Of a stretch of DNA of 9,889 nucleotides, positions 1 to 7,081 are shown one piece after another; position 1 is the stretch's first letter, and every line of letters begins with the position of its first letter. Origin of the DNA: CAZDML01 sp964506645 (GTDB lineage: Bacteria > Elusimicrobiota > Elusimicrobia > 2-01-FULL-59-12); NCBI GenBank assembly GCA_964506645.1, contig CAZDML010000075.1, forward strand, positions 1 to 9,889, given 5' to 3'. The notes under the pieces were generated by a model. That model was not told the origin of the DNA. It ran no database searches and saw nothing but the letters and a program-made list of their open reading frames with translations. The position numbers and the translations under genes are program-made.

Positions 1-1
1 C

Positions 2-2266
2 GCCAACGCCGTCGCCGTGGCACAGGGTGTTAAAAAGCGTATTACGGAACTGAACGCCACCCTTCCTGAGGGCATGGAACTCAATGTCGTCTTTGATACC
101 ACGAAATTTATCGAAGAGTCCACGCAGGAACTCAATCACCATCTGGCACTGGCAGCGCTCCTGACCGGTGTGGTGTGCTGGTTTTTTCTCGGATCGTGGA
201 GCTCGACTTTCAATGTCCTTCTGGCCATCCCGGTGTCTGTCGTCGGCGCATTCATGGTGCTGCACGGGCTCGGATTCACTTTAAATACCTTCACGTTGTT
301 AGGGTTGACCTTGGCCATCGGCATTGTCGTCGATGATGCCATTATGGTGTTGGAAAATATTGTGCGTTACCGGGAGAAGGGCCTCTCGCGCGTGCACGCG
401 GCCTTGGTCGGTGCCCGGGAAATTTCTTCTGCTGCCATGGCCGCCACGATCGCCATCCTGGCGATTTTTATCCCCGTCATCTTCATGCCCGGCATTGTCG
501 GTAAATTTCTCTACCAGTTCGGCATGACCATGAGCGTGGCCGTCGCTCTGTCACTTTTGGAAGCGCTCACCATCGCTCCCATGCGCTGCTCACAATTTCT
601 GCAGGTAGGACACACGACCCGGGTCGGGCAAATCATGGACCGAGGAATGGAACGTTTAAGCCACGGGTACGCACGGATGTTGGGTTGGGTTTTGGATCAC
701 CGGGCCATAACACTCATCCTGTCCATTCTTATTTTTCTCACGGTGATTCCGTTATCGAAAGCCCTTAAAAAGGAATTTACCCCCTCGCAAGATCAGAGCC
801 GGTTTCTCATGCGGCTGCAGACCCCCGTGGGTTCGTCCCTCCAGCATACCGATGCCGTGTGCCGGCTGGCGGAAGATAAAATTCTCCAGCATCCTTCCAT
901 CGAACGTTATTTTTCCGCCATCGGCGGCTTTGGCGGCGGCGAAACCGATACCGGAAATCTCTTTATTACGTTGAAAGCTCCAAAAGAAAGACCCATCGAC
1001 CCCGTCTTAAAGCGCCGTCCCACACAGGCAGACCTGATGGCCTGGGCGCGCAAGGAACTTGGCGCGCTTCCCGGTGTCCGCCGCGCGGTTGCGCAGGACT
1101 TGTCTCAGCAGGGATTTTCCGCACAGCGCGGTTTCCCCGTGGAAGTTAGTCTCTTGGGACGCGATTGGGACACGCTGGCAAACCTCTCGGATCAATTTCA
1201 GGAGCGCATGAAAGCAACGGGACTGATGGCGGATGTCGATACCGACTACCGGTTGGGTCAACCGGAAATTCGCGTGGTGCCGAACCGGAAAACGGCAGCC
1301 GCGCGCGGGGTGAGCATCTCGACCATCGGCAATGCCGTCAATGCCATGGTCGGCGGCGTGCGCATCGGCAAGTACACGCGCGGCGGGCGGCGCTACGACA
1401 TCCGTATTCGTCTTGTCGAAAAAGACCGGCAGCAACCCAAAGACATTCGCGATATTTTTGTACGCAATAACCGGGGGGAACTGATTTCACTCGCCGATGT
1501 CGTGGAGTTAAAAGAAGAACCGACGCTCGTGTCCATCACACGCAAAGACCGCCAGCGTGCCATCCGCCTCTATGCCAACGTAGCTCCCGGAAAATCACAA
1601 GGCGAAGCGCTGGCCGCCATGACCCGCATTGGCAAAGACCTCATGCCCCCCAACTACCGAATGATTTTTTCCGGCAGTGCGGCGACCTACGGGGAGTCCA
1701 ATCAAGGGATGCTCTTTGTTTTTATTCTGGGACTGTTCACGGCCTATCTCGTTCTGGCGTCACAATACAACAGCTTCATTCACCCGTTCACAGTGCTTCT
1801 GGCCCTGCCGTTTAGTATTACCGGCGCTTTCTGGGCGCTCTATCTCGGGGATAAAACATTAAACCTCTACAGCGCCATCGGGTTGATTCTCCTGATGGGC
1901 ATCGTCAAGAAAAACTCGATTTTGCTGGTCGATTTTACGAATGAGCGGCGCAAACAGGGATTGGGCGTTCGCGAAGCGCTGCTCGAAGCCTGTCCCGTCC
2001 GACTGCGACCGATCATCATGACCTCGGTGGCCACGATGGCGGCGGCGATTCCCACCGCGCTGGCCACAGGAGCGGGATCGGAAACACGCACACCGATGGC
2101 CCTCGTCGTTCTTGGCGGTGTTCTCTTATCCACGCTTCTGACTCTCTTTGTCGTTCCCGCCGCCTACAGTGTGCTTTCCCGCTTCGAAAGCCATACCCAC
2201 GATGCCGAACTCAAAGAAGCCCTGGGGCTCCTCGGCGAAACTCCCGAAAAACCGCACGGTTCTTAA
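2..2266 (+). CDS. RND efflux transporter, HAE-1/AcrB-type inner-membrane permease (5' end outside window)
   Basis: Inner-membrane, proton-driven pump subunit of a tripartite efflux system, normally about 1,020-1,050 residues. About 754 residues are present, so roughly the first 280 lie upstream. The frame is open to the window edge and begins with ANAVAVAQGV, the usual family sequence just before the first porter-domain junction, so the GTG at 17 is not the true start. The fourth-helix motif GIVVDDAIMVLENI contains the proton-relay aspartate pair (nt 332-337, like AcrB D407/D408). The tenth-helix motif GIVKKNSILLVDF contains the lysine equivalent to AcrB K940 (nt 1910-1912). The porter/docking region between them and the terminal helices, ending PAAYSVLSRFE, are intact. 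The functional residues are all present, so it is probably active. Substrate cannot be told from sequence. The membrane-fusion partner is expected upstream; no outer-membrane channel gene follows. Class is certain, subfamily is not. Confidence 0.96.
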   Translation, partial: ANAVAVAQGVKKRITELNATLPEGMELNVVFDTTKFIEESTQELNHHLALAALLTGVVCWFFLGSWSSTFNVLLAIPVSVVGAFMVLHGLGFTLNTFTLLGLTLAIGIVVDDAIMVLENIVRYREKGLSRVHAALVGAREISSAAMAATIAILAIFIPVIFMPGIVGKFLYQFGMTMSVAVALSLLEALTIAPMRCSQFLQVGHTTRVGQIMDRGMERLSHGYARMLGWVLDHRAITLILSILIFLTVIPLSKALKKEFTPSQDQSRFLMRLQTPVGSSLQHTDAVCRLAEDKILQHPSIERYFSAIGGFGGGETDTGNLFITLKAPKERPIDPVLKRRPTQADLMAWARKELGALPGVRRAVAQDLSQQGFSAQRGFPVEVSLLGRDWDTLANLSDQFQERMKATGLMADVDTDYRLGQPEIRVVPNRKTAAARGVSISTIGNAVNAMVGGVRIGKYTRGGRRYDIRIRLVEKDRQQPKDIRDIFVRNNRGELISLADVVELKEEPTLVSITRKDRQRAIRLYANVAPGKSQGEALAAMTRIGKDLMPPNYRMIFSGSAATYGESNQGMLFVFILGLFTAYLVLASQYNSFIHPFTVLLALPFSITGAFWALYLGDKTLNLYSAIGLILLMGIVKKNSILLVDFTNERRKQGLGVREALLEACPVRLRPIIMTSVATMAAAIPTALATGAGSETRTPMALVVLGGVLLSTLLTLFVVPAAYSVLSRFESHTHDAELKEALGLLGETPEKPHGS

Positions 2267-2344
2267 CAACAGCACAGACTCCCTTTCTCTTACACAAAAT
2301 TTTCCCCTTGTAATCGGCAGGATTTCGGGCAAACTCATGTCCCT

Positions 2345-2422
2345 ATGGAAATGAAAACCAAATTGCCCTGGTGGTTGTTGACGGTGCTAGCGCTGGCGGG
2401 GTCCTGGCAGCTCGGTCGGTAA
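2345..2422 (+). other. Possible 25-residue hydrophobic small ORF or gene remnant
   Basis: A short frame downstream of the RND gene reads MEMKTKLPWWLLTVLALAGS and ends WQLGR. It has a basic start, a hydrophobic core and an Ala-rich end, which resembles a signal peptide or a one-helix membrane peptide. It lies before the terminator at 2449-2478, so it would be on the efflux transcript. No convincing Shine-Dalgarno precedes either ATG (2345 or 2351). It could be a real small membrane peptide, the decayed 5' end of a lost secreted-protein gene, or chance. Nothing else is recognisable in the 2267-2427 gap. Confidence 0.2.
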
Positions 2423-2427
2423 CGGAA

Positions 2428-3009
2428 TTACCGTTTTGTTTTATGACGACCTCCTTTCTTCTGGAAAGGAGGTTTTTTATTGTTCTCCGCCGTCGGCTCA
2501 GGCGCTTTCTTGATGGTATGACGCTCAGGAGAGGCGGGCGGAATATAGCCCACCGGGATGGGCAACGTGAAGACGATCGGAGTTGACCGATAGCCGCTGG
2601 CCCAGTACAGTGAATTCACGATCGACAAACAGAGAAACAATGTCCACACACGCGCTGAGGGCGCCGCATAAGCAAGCCGGGGTTCCCGCGGCGAGAAATC
2701 ACCGCTCAGGTAAGACACCGACTCCGGAGCGGGCATGGTTTTGATCTCTATTTTTTCGAAAGGGATTACCGGATCGGTTGAAAACAATTGGCGCTCTTTA
2801 ACCGGCGTTGTGGTCGGCGCCATTCGCTCCGACCAGGCCGGCTGACGCACTCGAATTTGAAACGCCTGTGCGGCGGGCTGCCAAACATCTTCCCCTTCGC
2901 GGCACAAGAGCGTGGTCAGCGTGAAGCCCGGCATCTGCGACAAGGTCTCCATGTCGTAGGGACCTTTTAAGTGGTGATCCTGCATGATCCAGAAGCGCGG
3001 GGGTTTCAT
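2428..3009 (-). CDS. GYF_2-like domain protein with one membrane span
   Basis: A 193-residue protein. Residues about 5-48 (FWIMQDHHLKGPYDMETLSQ...DVWQPA) match the bacterial GYF_2/DUF4339 pattern: an aromatic start, a central G-P followed by a loop, a variable middle and a terminal W (W43). These domains are usually thought to bind proline-rich peptides or partner proteins. A variable linker follows, then a hydrophobic segment at about 121-137 (VWTLFLCLSIVNSLYWA). The remainder is a proline-rich stretch and a very basic tail (KKPPFQKKGGRHKTKR). The domain would therefore be cytoplasmic if the N-terminus is inside. No signal peptide is visible. The ATG at 3009 is preceded by GGGAG at a long spacing. 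The last codons are overlain by the opposing RND terminator, so transcription of the two genes is convergent. No function can be assigned beyond the domain. Confidence 0.7.
   Translation of the reverse strand: MKPPRFWIMQDHHLKGPYDMETLSQMPGFTLTTLLCREGEDVWQPAAQAFQIRVRQPAWSERMAPTTTPVKERQLFSTDPVIPFEKIEIKTMPAPESVSYLSGDFSPREPRLAYAAPSARVWTLFLCLSIVNSLYWASGYRSTPIVFTLPIPVGYIPPASPERHTIKKAPEPTAENNKKPPFQKKGGRHKTKR
2449..2478 (+). terminator. Intrinsic terminator of the RND efflux transcript
   Basis: A perfect 10-bp stem, ACCTCCTTTC (2449-2458) with GAAAGGAGGT (2464-2473), has a 5-nt loop and is followed by a T-run (2473-2478). The T-run lies on the right side only, so it serves the + strand. It sits inside the 3' coding end of the convergent GYF_2-like gene, where it encodes the PPFQKKGG part of the tail. 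Confidence 0.85.
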
Positions 3010-3043
3010 AGGGTCTCTTGCTCCCTATATACACCCAATTCTG

Positions 3044-3070
3044 AAAAAATTCACATGAATAAAATGTGAA
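3044..3070 (-). terminator. Terminator-like hairpin downstream of the RNA methyltransferase gene
   Basis: On the minus strand TTCACAT and ATGTGAA form a 7-bp stem around a 7-nt loop, followed directly by six T. It lies 54 bases past the stop of the TrmH-family gene. The stem is AT-rich, so termination may be partial. A second small inverted repeat (CATCTA-AATA-TAGATG, about 3079-3094) lies between it and that stop codon. The gap 3010-3123 is otherwise AT-rich and empty. Confidence 0.55.
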
Positions 3071-3123
3071 AATTAAACACATCTATATTTAGATGCGTTT
3101 TATATGTGTATTGTTTATTCTTG

Positions 3124-3927
3124 TTAATTTCTTTGACGGGAGGATTCGTAGAGAAGAACGGCCGCCGAGGCGCCAACATTGAGCGACTCCACAGGCGAGG
3201 CCATGGGAATTTTGATGCGCTGCTGCAAGAGCGGCTGCCATTCGCGGTGAAGTCCGGCGCCTTCCTGCCCCAGCACAATCGCCCAGGGCTCTTTCCAATC
3301 AAGCTGCGTATAAGGAATGGCGATGGGCGAGGCTTCCGCACCGGCAAGCTTGTACCCCGCGGCGCTCAGCTGTTGAGCGATATCGGAATACGGCAGATGT
3401 TCGAGGCTGGGCAGGCGAAAGGTCGAGCCCATCGCGCCGCGGACAGCCTTGGGTGAAAAAAGATGGGATGTTCCCGCGGTAGTGATAACACCGGCCGCGC
3501 CGGCCGCTTCCGCCGTACGGCAGATGGCCGCGACGTTGCCCGGGTTTTGAATGCCGTCAAGTACAACGATCGGACGCGGGGCCTTCGAAAGCAGATCGTT
3601 CCACGTCCACTGCGGACGCACGCAGAACGCCGCGATCCCCTGCGGCTCTTCCACATCCGAGAGCGCATGAAAGACCGGGTCGTTCACAAACAGGGTTTCT
3701 TTGGCGCGGGCCCGGGCCGCTTCCACCAGCTGAATCTCTTCTGCCGCCGCCTTCTCACAACGCGACTGGCAGATCACGAGCACATCCAGCGCAAGACTCG
3801 ACTGCAGCGCTTCGCGCAGCAAACGCGGTCCTTCCAGCAGCAGCAGGGCACTGTGCTTGTCATCACGAAGATCAATGAGGTGTTTAATTCGGGGATCCTG
3901 CCGCCGGAGAATAACAGAGGGTTTCAT
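3124..3927 (-). CDS. SpoU/TrmH-family RNA 2'-O-ribose methyltransferase
   Basis: Transfers a methyl group from SAM to a ribose 2'-OH in rRNA or tRNA, in the cytoplasm. The protein is 267 residues, normal for the two-domain type. Residues about 1-105 form the substrate-binding domain (LEGPRLLREAL... EPQGIAAF). The catalytic SPOUT knot domain follows with its three motifs: LDGIQNPGNVAAICRTAEA (about 123-141, with the catalytic-type N and R), IVLGQEGAGL (217-226) and IPMASPVESLNVGASAAVLL (240-259, with the SLNV/AS signature). All are intact, so it should be active. The target nucleotide is not predictable, so no symbol is given. I chose ATG at 3927; an adjacent GTG at 3930 is possible. Neither has a strong Shine-Dalgarno. 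It lies 75 bases after the FlgD-like gene on the same strand and could be read through from it. Confidence 0.93.
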   Translation of the reverse strand: MKPSVILRRQDPRIKHLIDLRDDKHSALLLLEGPRLLREALQSSLALDVLVICQSRCEKAAAEEIQLVEAARARAKETLFVNDPVFHALSDVEEPQGIAAFCVRPQWTWNDLLSKAPRPIVVLDGIQNPGNVAAICRTAEAAGAAGVITTAGTSHLFSPKAVRGAMGSTFRLPSLEHLPYSDIAQQLSAAGYKLAGAEASPIAIPYTQLDWKEPWAIVLGQEGAGLHREWQPLLQQRIKIPMASPVESLNVGASAAVLLYESSRQRN

Positions 3928-4002
3928 CACGTCGTTATCTTATCAGTTTGGTTATTGCCGTTTATTTGGATCTTGGAATTTTGCGTTGGGTGTTTGGGGA
4001 GA

Positions 4003-4392
4003 TCAGCGGATCACGACGAGCTTACCGCGGGCCATATCGCCCGACGGGGCCGTCACGGTGTAAAGATACACGCCGGAAGCGACCGTGTCGCCGTCGTCGT
4101 TTTTGAGATCCCAGACGACATCAGCAGCCGAGGTGTGCAGCACGCGCACCTTCTCCGCAGCAATGGTGAATATCTTCACCGTGGATCCTGTCGGAAATTG
4201 ATCAAAGGTCATGCCGACCGCATTGTCTTTATCGACTTTCCACGGGTTCGGGAACACACGCGGACGAAACGACGCCGTCGCCGAAGAGCGCACGGCGGCA
4301 AACAGCGGCACGACACTGGGCAGAAACGCGCTACCCGAAGTGATCACACCGAGTGCGAACAAGAAAACGATGCGGGGCTGAAGCCGTTGCAT
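4003..4392 (-). CDS. Small secreted FlgD-like/T9SS-type C-terminal domain protein
   Basis: A 129-residue protein. Residues about 7-33 are a hydrophobic export signal. The rest is essentially one immunoglobulin-like domain, of the kind usually found as the C-terminal tail of large secreted proteins: FPNPW (47-51), an F..FP...TVKIFT strand pair, VVWDLKNDDGDTVASGVYLY (about 92-111) and a final strand GKLVVIR. This pattern is shared by the FlgD Ig-like domain and the type IX secretion sorting domain. Here it stands alone, without a cargo region. The start ATG overlaps the stop of the upstream porV-like gene (TAATG), implying translational coupling and a shared pathway. It could be a partner or plug for the barrel, or a stub of a larger ancestral protein. 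No other T9SS component is visible in the window, so a T9SS role is inference. Confidence 0.82.
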   Translation of the reverse strand: MQRLQPRIVFLFALGVITSGSAFLPSVVPLFAAVRSSATASFRPRVFPNPWKVDKDNAVGMTFDQFPTGSTVKIFTIAAEKVRVLHTSAADVVWDLKNDDGDTVASGVYLYTVTAPSGDMARGKLVVIR

Positions 4393-5477
4393 TAGTATTG
4401 ATCCTCTTCGCGGCTGCCGTTATCGAGCTGTGCCACGGCGGCTTTGCGCTCTGAGCTTGAGAGCATTTCCTGGAGCGATTTGTATTCCGGATCTTCCTCC
4501 GTAATCTTTTTCGCGATGCGACGGTTCTTTTCGTAATAGATCAAATTGCGTTTCTGCTGCGCAGCGCCACCGAAGCGGAGCACGAGCGAGAAGTACTGCG
4601 TGTTGCCAAGGTCACCCAGCGGCACCCAGGCATAGTCAAATTCCTGACCCATCACGTGCAGCCCAAGACCCACACTCATCCCGGCCAGGGCCGAAAGCTC
4701 TTTCAAGGTATCGGTGCGATAGCCGCCACGCAGCGAGATCACTGTGATCGGCGACCATTCCACGCCCATGTGCATGCTGCCCAAACCGGTTTTGCGATAC
4801 GCGCCTTCCATCGACACTTTCACGCTCGGGAACATCTCGTAGGTGGCACCGGCGCGAACGGCCATCGGCAGGTCGTCGCCTTCGCTGATAAATTTAAGTT
4901 TTGAGCCTAGGTTCACCGCCGAGAGACCCAGCGTCAGCTTGCTGTTGGCTTTGTAGATGGCGCCCAGGTCCGCCGCATAAGCACTAGCAGAGACATCGCT
5001 TAAGCGCGCCTGAATCATTTTTCCTGTGGCGCCCAGCGAGAGCTTGTCATTAAAGGAATGACCATAGGCCAATGAATACGCACTGTAGCGCACATCAAAC
5101 GTGCCGATGCTCGCACCGGTCTGATCGGTCGCGCCGATATCGCCCGAGCTTAAATTCTGAACGGCAAAGCCGATGCCGTTGTGCGCATTGAGCTGGTGTG
5201 AGAAGCTGATAAATTGATAGTGAATCGATTCCAGGTACGAGAGATACATACCGGAGAGCTGCGTGCCTTCGGCAAACCCCAAACCGCCCGCGTTCCACAC
5301 CGGCGCATACACGTCCGTTGCTTGCGAAGTATAGGCACCGCCCATTGCCGCCGGCGCACCACCGACCGGAATATCCAGGAACGCAGCGCCTTCAGTGCCC
5401 GAGGATGCATAGAGATAGGAAGAAGAAAGGAGGGTCGCAAAGACAAGAGCCAGGGTCGTTTTAAATGTGCTTTTCAT
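4392..5477 (-). CDS. PorV/PorQ-family outer-membrane beta-barrel protein
   Basis: A 361-residue protein from the start chosen here. MKSTFKTTLALVFATLLSSS plus YLYA is a clear signal peptide. The mature start GTEGAAFLDIPVGGAPAAMG followed by GAYTSQATDVYAPVWNAGGL is the hallmark of the PorV/PorQ (UPF0164, FadL-like) family, whose PorV member shuttles T9SS cargo at the outer membrane. Repeated amphipathic strands with Gly/aromatic turns run to about LVLRFGG. Unusually, about 55 charged residues follow the last strand (KRNLIYYEKNRRIAKKITEE... REEDQY), so the barrel end is not the C-terminus. The frame is open to an ATG at 5675, adding 66 residues without signal character; ATG 5486 is also possible. 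No start has a well-spaced Shine-Dalgarno; I chose 5477 from the signal peptide. It is co-translated with the FlgD-like domain gene. Family assignment is firm, cargo unknown. Confidence 0.9.
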   Translation of the reverse strand: MKSTFKTTLALVFATLLSSSYLYASSGTEGAAFLDIPVGGAPAAMGGAYTSQATDVYAPVWNAGGLGFAEGTQLSGMYLSYLESIHYQFISFSHQLNAHNGIGFAVQNLSSGDIGATDQTGASIGTFDVRYSAYSLAYGHSFNDKLSLGATGKMIQARLSDVSASAYAADLGAIYKANSKLTLGLSAVNLGSKLKFISEGDDLPMAVRAGATYEMFPSVKVSMEGAYRKTGLGSMHMGVEWSPITVISLRGGYRTDTLKELSALAGMSVGLGLHVMGQEFDYAWVPLGDLGNTQYFSLVLRFGGAAQQKRNLIYYEKNRRIAKKITEEDPEYKSLQEMLSSSERKAAVAQLDNGSREEDQY

Positions 5478-5486
5478 AAGCTCCAT

Positions 5487-5799
5487 AGCGCTTAAATACC
5501 CCGTTGTCGTTGTTCCTACAAGGGGAATGTTAACTTTAGTTAATTTACGAGATGAAAACAGATCTTTATTTAGATCAGTTTTTGATGAGTTAAACGATTT
5601 GTAAAGAACGCTGTTGTGTCGTTCTTCGTTTACTGGCGCCATCTCGATATGCCCGCCTGTCATCATCATTTTCATACTTGGAGTGTAGCGGATGAGTATT
5701 ACAGGAAGATGTCGCCAATGTTAATCTGGTGTTAATTTCACAAAGGCCTATTTAGGCTGATTTCTAGGTTGGAACTGAAAAGGGAAGGGGAAAAAGGAC
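5487..5799. other. 313-base intergenic leader/regulatory region of the porV-like unit
   Basis: No independent gene is seen here. Read on the minus strand it contains, in order: a short palindrome GCCTATTTAGGC (5746-5757) that may weakly end the methyltransferase transcript; two ATTAACA repeats 11 bp apart (about 5719-5736); a possible promoter; and a leader of about 190 bases with two inverted repeats. These are an imperfect one around ACAGATCT...AGATCAGT (about 5559-5580) and TTAAC-TAAA-GTTAA (about 5529-5542). If translation begins at ATG 5675 this would instead be coding, giving an N-terminal extension. Confidence 0.4.
5695..5724 (-). promoter_or_regulatory. Possible promoter of the porV-like/FlgD-like unit
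   Basis: On the minus strand TTAACA (5719-5724) resembles a -35 box. After 18 bases AATACT (5695-5700) follows as a -10 box, with TGT immediately before it like an extended -10. The predicted start lies just upstream of ATG 5675 and about 200 bases upstream of the preferred ATG at 5477. Consensus-matching only; low certainty. Confidence 0.3.
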
Positions 5800-6498
5800 C
5801 TATCGGGGAGATCGGCAGACCCAGGCGCCGAAGCCAGCCGCCTGGAAAAAGCGCTGAATATCGATAAATCCGGCGTCGCGCAGTAAGCCTTTCACCCGTT
5901 CTTCGGGAATCACGCAGAGGTCTTTTCGCGTGGAGGAAAAATGTTCTTCGGCCTGTTTCGGGTCCATGCCTTGGCGGATCGACCAAGCTTTGTTCCAGGC
6001 CGCGAGTTTCTTGTAGCGCGTGGAATCGGTATCGCCAAAAAGCGTGGCGATTAAAAACGGCGCGCCGGGAGCAAGGCGATTGGCGATCGCTTCGAGCACA
6101 GTATGGCGCTGCTCATCTGTAGAAAGAAAGTGCAGCACGAGCAGGAGCGTCGCCGCATCAAACACGGCGTCTTCGGGAAGTTGGTCGGCCGTTCCGGTGT
6201 GCAGCGTCACGCGGTCGAGCATCGCCGCCTGGGCAAGTTTCTGCTTGGCAAGGGAGAGCATCGCTTCGGACGGGTCGCTAGCGGTAAAGCGCCAACCGGG
6301 GTGTTCTTTTCCCCATTCCAAAACTTCCATACCCGTGCCGGCGCCGACGATGAGAACAGATGCATCCGCGGCGAGCTCGGCAGAGAGAATCGTCCCCGCG
6401 AGGTCGTGCAGCACGCGGTACCCCGGCACGCCCTGAAGTACGCGGGCGTCGTAGCCTTTGGAACGCTCTTCGCTAAATACGGGTTGTTCGTCGATCAT
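5800..6498 (-). CDS. Class I SAM-dependent methyltransferase
   Basis: A 232-residue cytoplasmic Rossmann-fold methyltransferase. Motif I VLIVGAGTG is at 48-56, followed by the acidic end of strand 2 in TASDPSEAML (D75), a late AVFDAATLLLVLHFL (111-125) and the strand LAPGAPFLIATLF. The N-terminus FSEERSKGYDARVLQGVPGY resembles YecO/CmoA-like enzymes and small-molecule methyltransferases, which also have a YD...PGY region before the fold. No residues identify a substrate, so the reaction beyond SAM-dependent methylation is unknown. No Shine-Dalgarno precedes ATG 6498. A TAGAAT hexamer (minus strand, about 6505-6510) ends six bases before the ATG, which would fit a leaderless transcript. The gene stands alone between the inverted repeat at 6516-6565 and the long porV leader. 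Confidence 0.9.
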   Translation of the reverse strand: MIDEQPVFSEERSKGYDARVLQGVPGYRVLHDLAGTILSAELAADASVLIVGAGTGMEVLEWGKEHPGWRFTASDPSEAMLSLAKQKLAQAAMLDRVTLHTGTADQLPEDAVFDAATLLLVLHFLSTDEQRHTVLEAIANRLAPGAPFLIATLFGDTDSTRYKKLAAWNKAWSIRQGMDPKQAEEHFSSTRKDLCVIPEERVKGLLRDAGFIDIQRFFQAAGFGAWVCRSPR

Positions 6499-6515
6499 GA
6501 GGGTATTCTACGTTA

Positions 6516-6565
6516 TTGATCCTGGTACAAAGAGCCACTACGTTGTTTCTTTGTACCAGGATCAA
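6516..6565. repeat. Perfect 17-bp inverted repeat with 16-nt loop
   Basis: TTGATCCTGGTACAAAG (6516-6532) is matched exactly by its reverse complement CTTTGTACCAGGATCAA (6549-6565). It fills the short gap between the stop of the exported-protein gene (6571) and the start of the methyltransferase gene (6498), both on the minus strand. A CTACGTT heptamer occurs just left of the repeat (6508-6514) and again in the loop (6538-6544). The hairpin would be very stable in RNA, but no T-run follows on either strand. It could be a factor-aided terminator, a processing stem or a small mobile repeat. Confidence 0.85.
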
Positions 6566-6570
6566 AACAT

Positions 6571-7068
6571 CTAGGGAACATTAATTTCCATCGGCGAGAG
6601 TGTCACAGCATTAAAGATCGTATCTTTCTCAATTGAAACGTTCTTTCCCGGAATAAACACAAAAAGAATACAGCAACAATAGGTCAGAATAATACTCATC
6701 AACGAGCTTCCGTTGTGCGTTTCCTTGGTAAACTTCAGCGGCACAATTGTTCCATCGACCGCGGCCACCTGATCTACACTAATTTCCAATTGGCCGCCAA
6801 TTCCGGCTAAGAAACGTTTTGCTGCACTTTCTACTGTCCCAGTAACCGGCGTATTCGCTTTAATCACCGTTTTGCCATTTTGAATGACATCGGTGACTAC
6901 GAATAGACTAATTTTGTCTCCTTTTTTATGCGTCCCCGAACTCACGGTTTCAGCAAGTTTGACGATGACTGCCGAATCTTTCGGAAGCGTTAAGCGTTCC
7001 GCTTGGACAGGAGAGATCCCCTGGAAGAATACGCTCAATGACAAGGCGAGAGCAAACCATCGTTTCAT
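6571..7068 (-). CDS. Exported protein of unknown function with a beta-rich domain and a CCC hydrophobic segment
   Basis: A 165-residue protein. Residues 1-23 (MKRWFALALSLSVFFQGISP, VQA) form a signal peptide. The mature part is a recurrent but functionally uncharacterised pattern: LPKDSAVIVKLAETVSSGTH, KKGDKISLFVVTDV, VIKANTPVTGTVESA, GGQLEISVDQVAAVDGTIVP and a final GKNVSIEKDTIF. That is a series of short strands, reminiscent of TrbI/VirB10-like or secreted beta-sandwich folds. Between the last two blocks sits a hydrophobic stretch (about 123-140) containing three consecutive cysteines (131-133), probably a membrane hairpin or helix. The start has a strong AAAGGAG at 6-base spacing, overlapping the stop of the upstream TPR gene. 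It is therefore the last gene of the yidD-like operon. Export is well supported; function is unknown. Confidence 0.82.
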   Translation of the reverse strand: MKRWFALALSLSVFFQGISPVQAERLTLPKDSAVIVKLAETVSSGTHKKGDKISLFVVTDVIQNGKTVIKANTPVTGTVESAAKRFLAGIGGQLEISVDQVAAVDGTIVPLKFTKETHNGSSLMSIILTYCCCILFVFIPGKNVSIEKDTIFNAVTLSPMEINVP

Positions 7069-7074
7069 CGAAAA

Positions 7075-7081
7075 CTCCTTT
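7075..7081 (-). promoter_or_regulatory. Shine-Dalgarno of the exported CCC protein, overlapping the upstream stop
   Basis: On the minus strand AAAGGAG is followed by six bases and ATG 7068. Its first A is the last base of the TPR gene's TAA, so termination and re-initiation are close together. This supports the chosen start and operon translation. Confidence 0.75.

Noticed and set aside
17..19. GTG as start of the RND gene
   Set aside because: Conserved family sequence (ANAVAV) continues in frame upstream of it to the window edge, and the N-terminal quarter of the protein is missing.
1007..1470. Overlapping open frames on both strands within the RND gene
   Set aside because: The RND reading frame is continuous and conserved through this region, so these are shadows.
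3463..4395. 310-codon open frame on the + strand
   Set aside because: It is antisense to the TrmH-family and FlgD-like genes, is rich in Arg/His as shadow frames of this composition are, and has no recognisable domain.
6020..6519. Two 138-codon open frames on the + strand
   Set aside because: They are antisense shadows of the SAM methyltransferase, whose motifs and length are fully normal.
6516..6565. Integron attC site
   Set aside because: The arms lack the conserved GTTRRRY/RYYYAAC core pair and there is no integrase or cassette array nearby.
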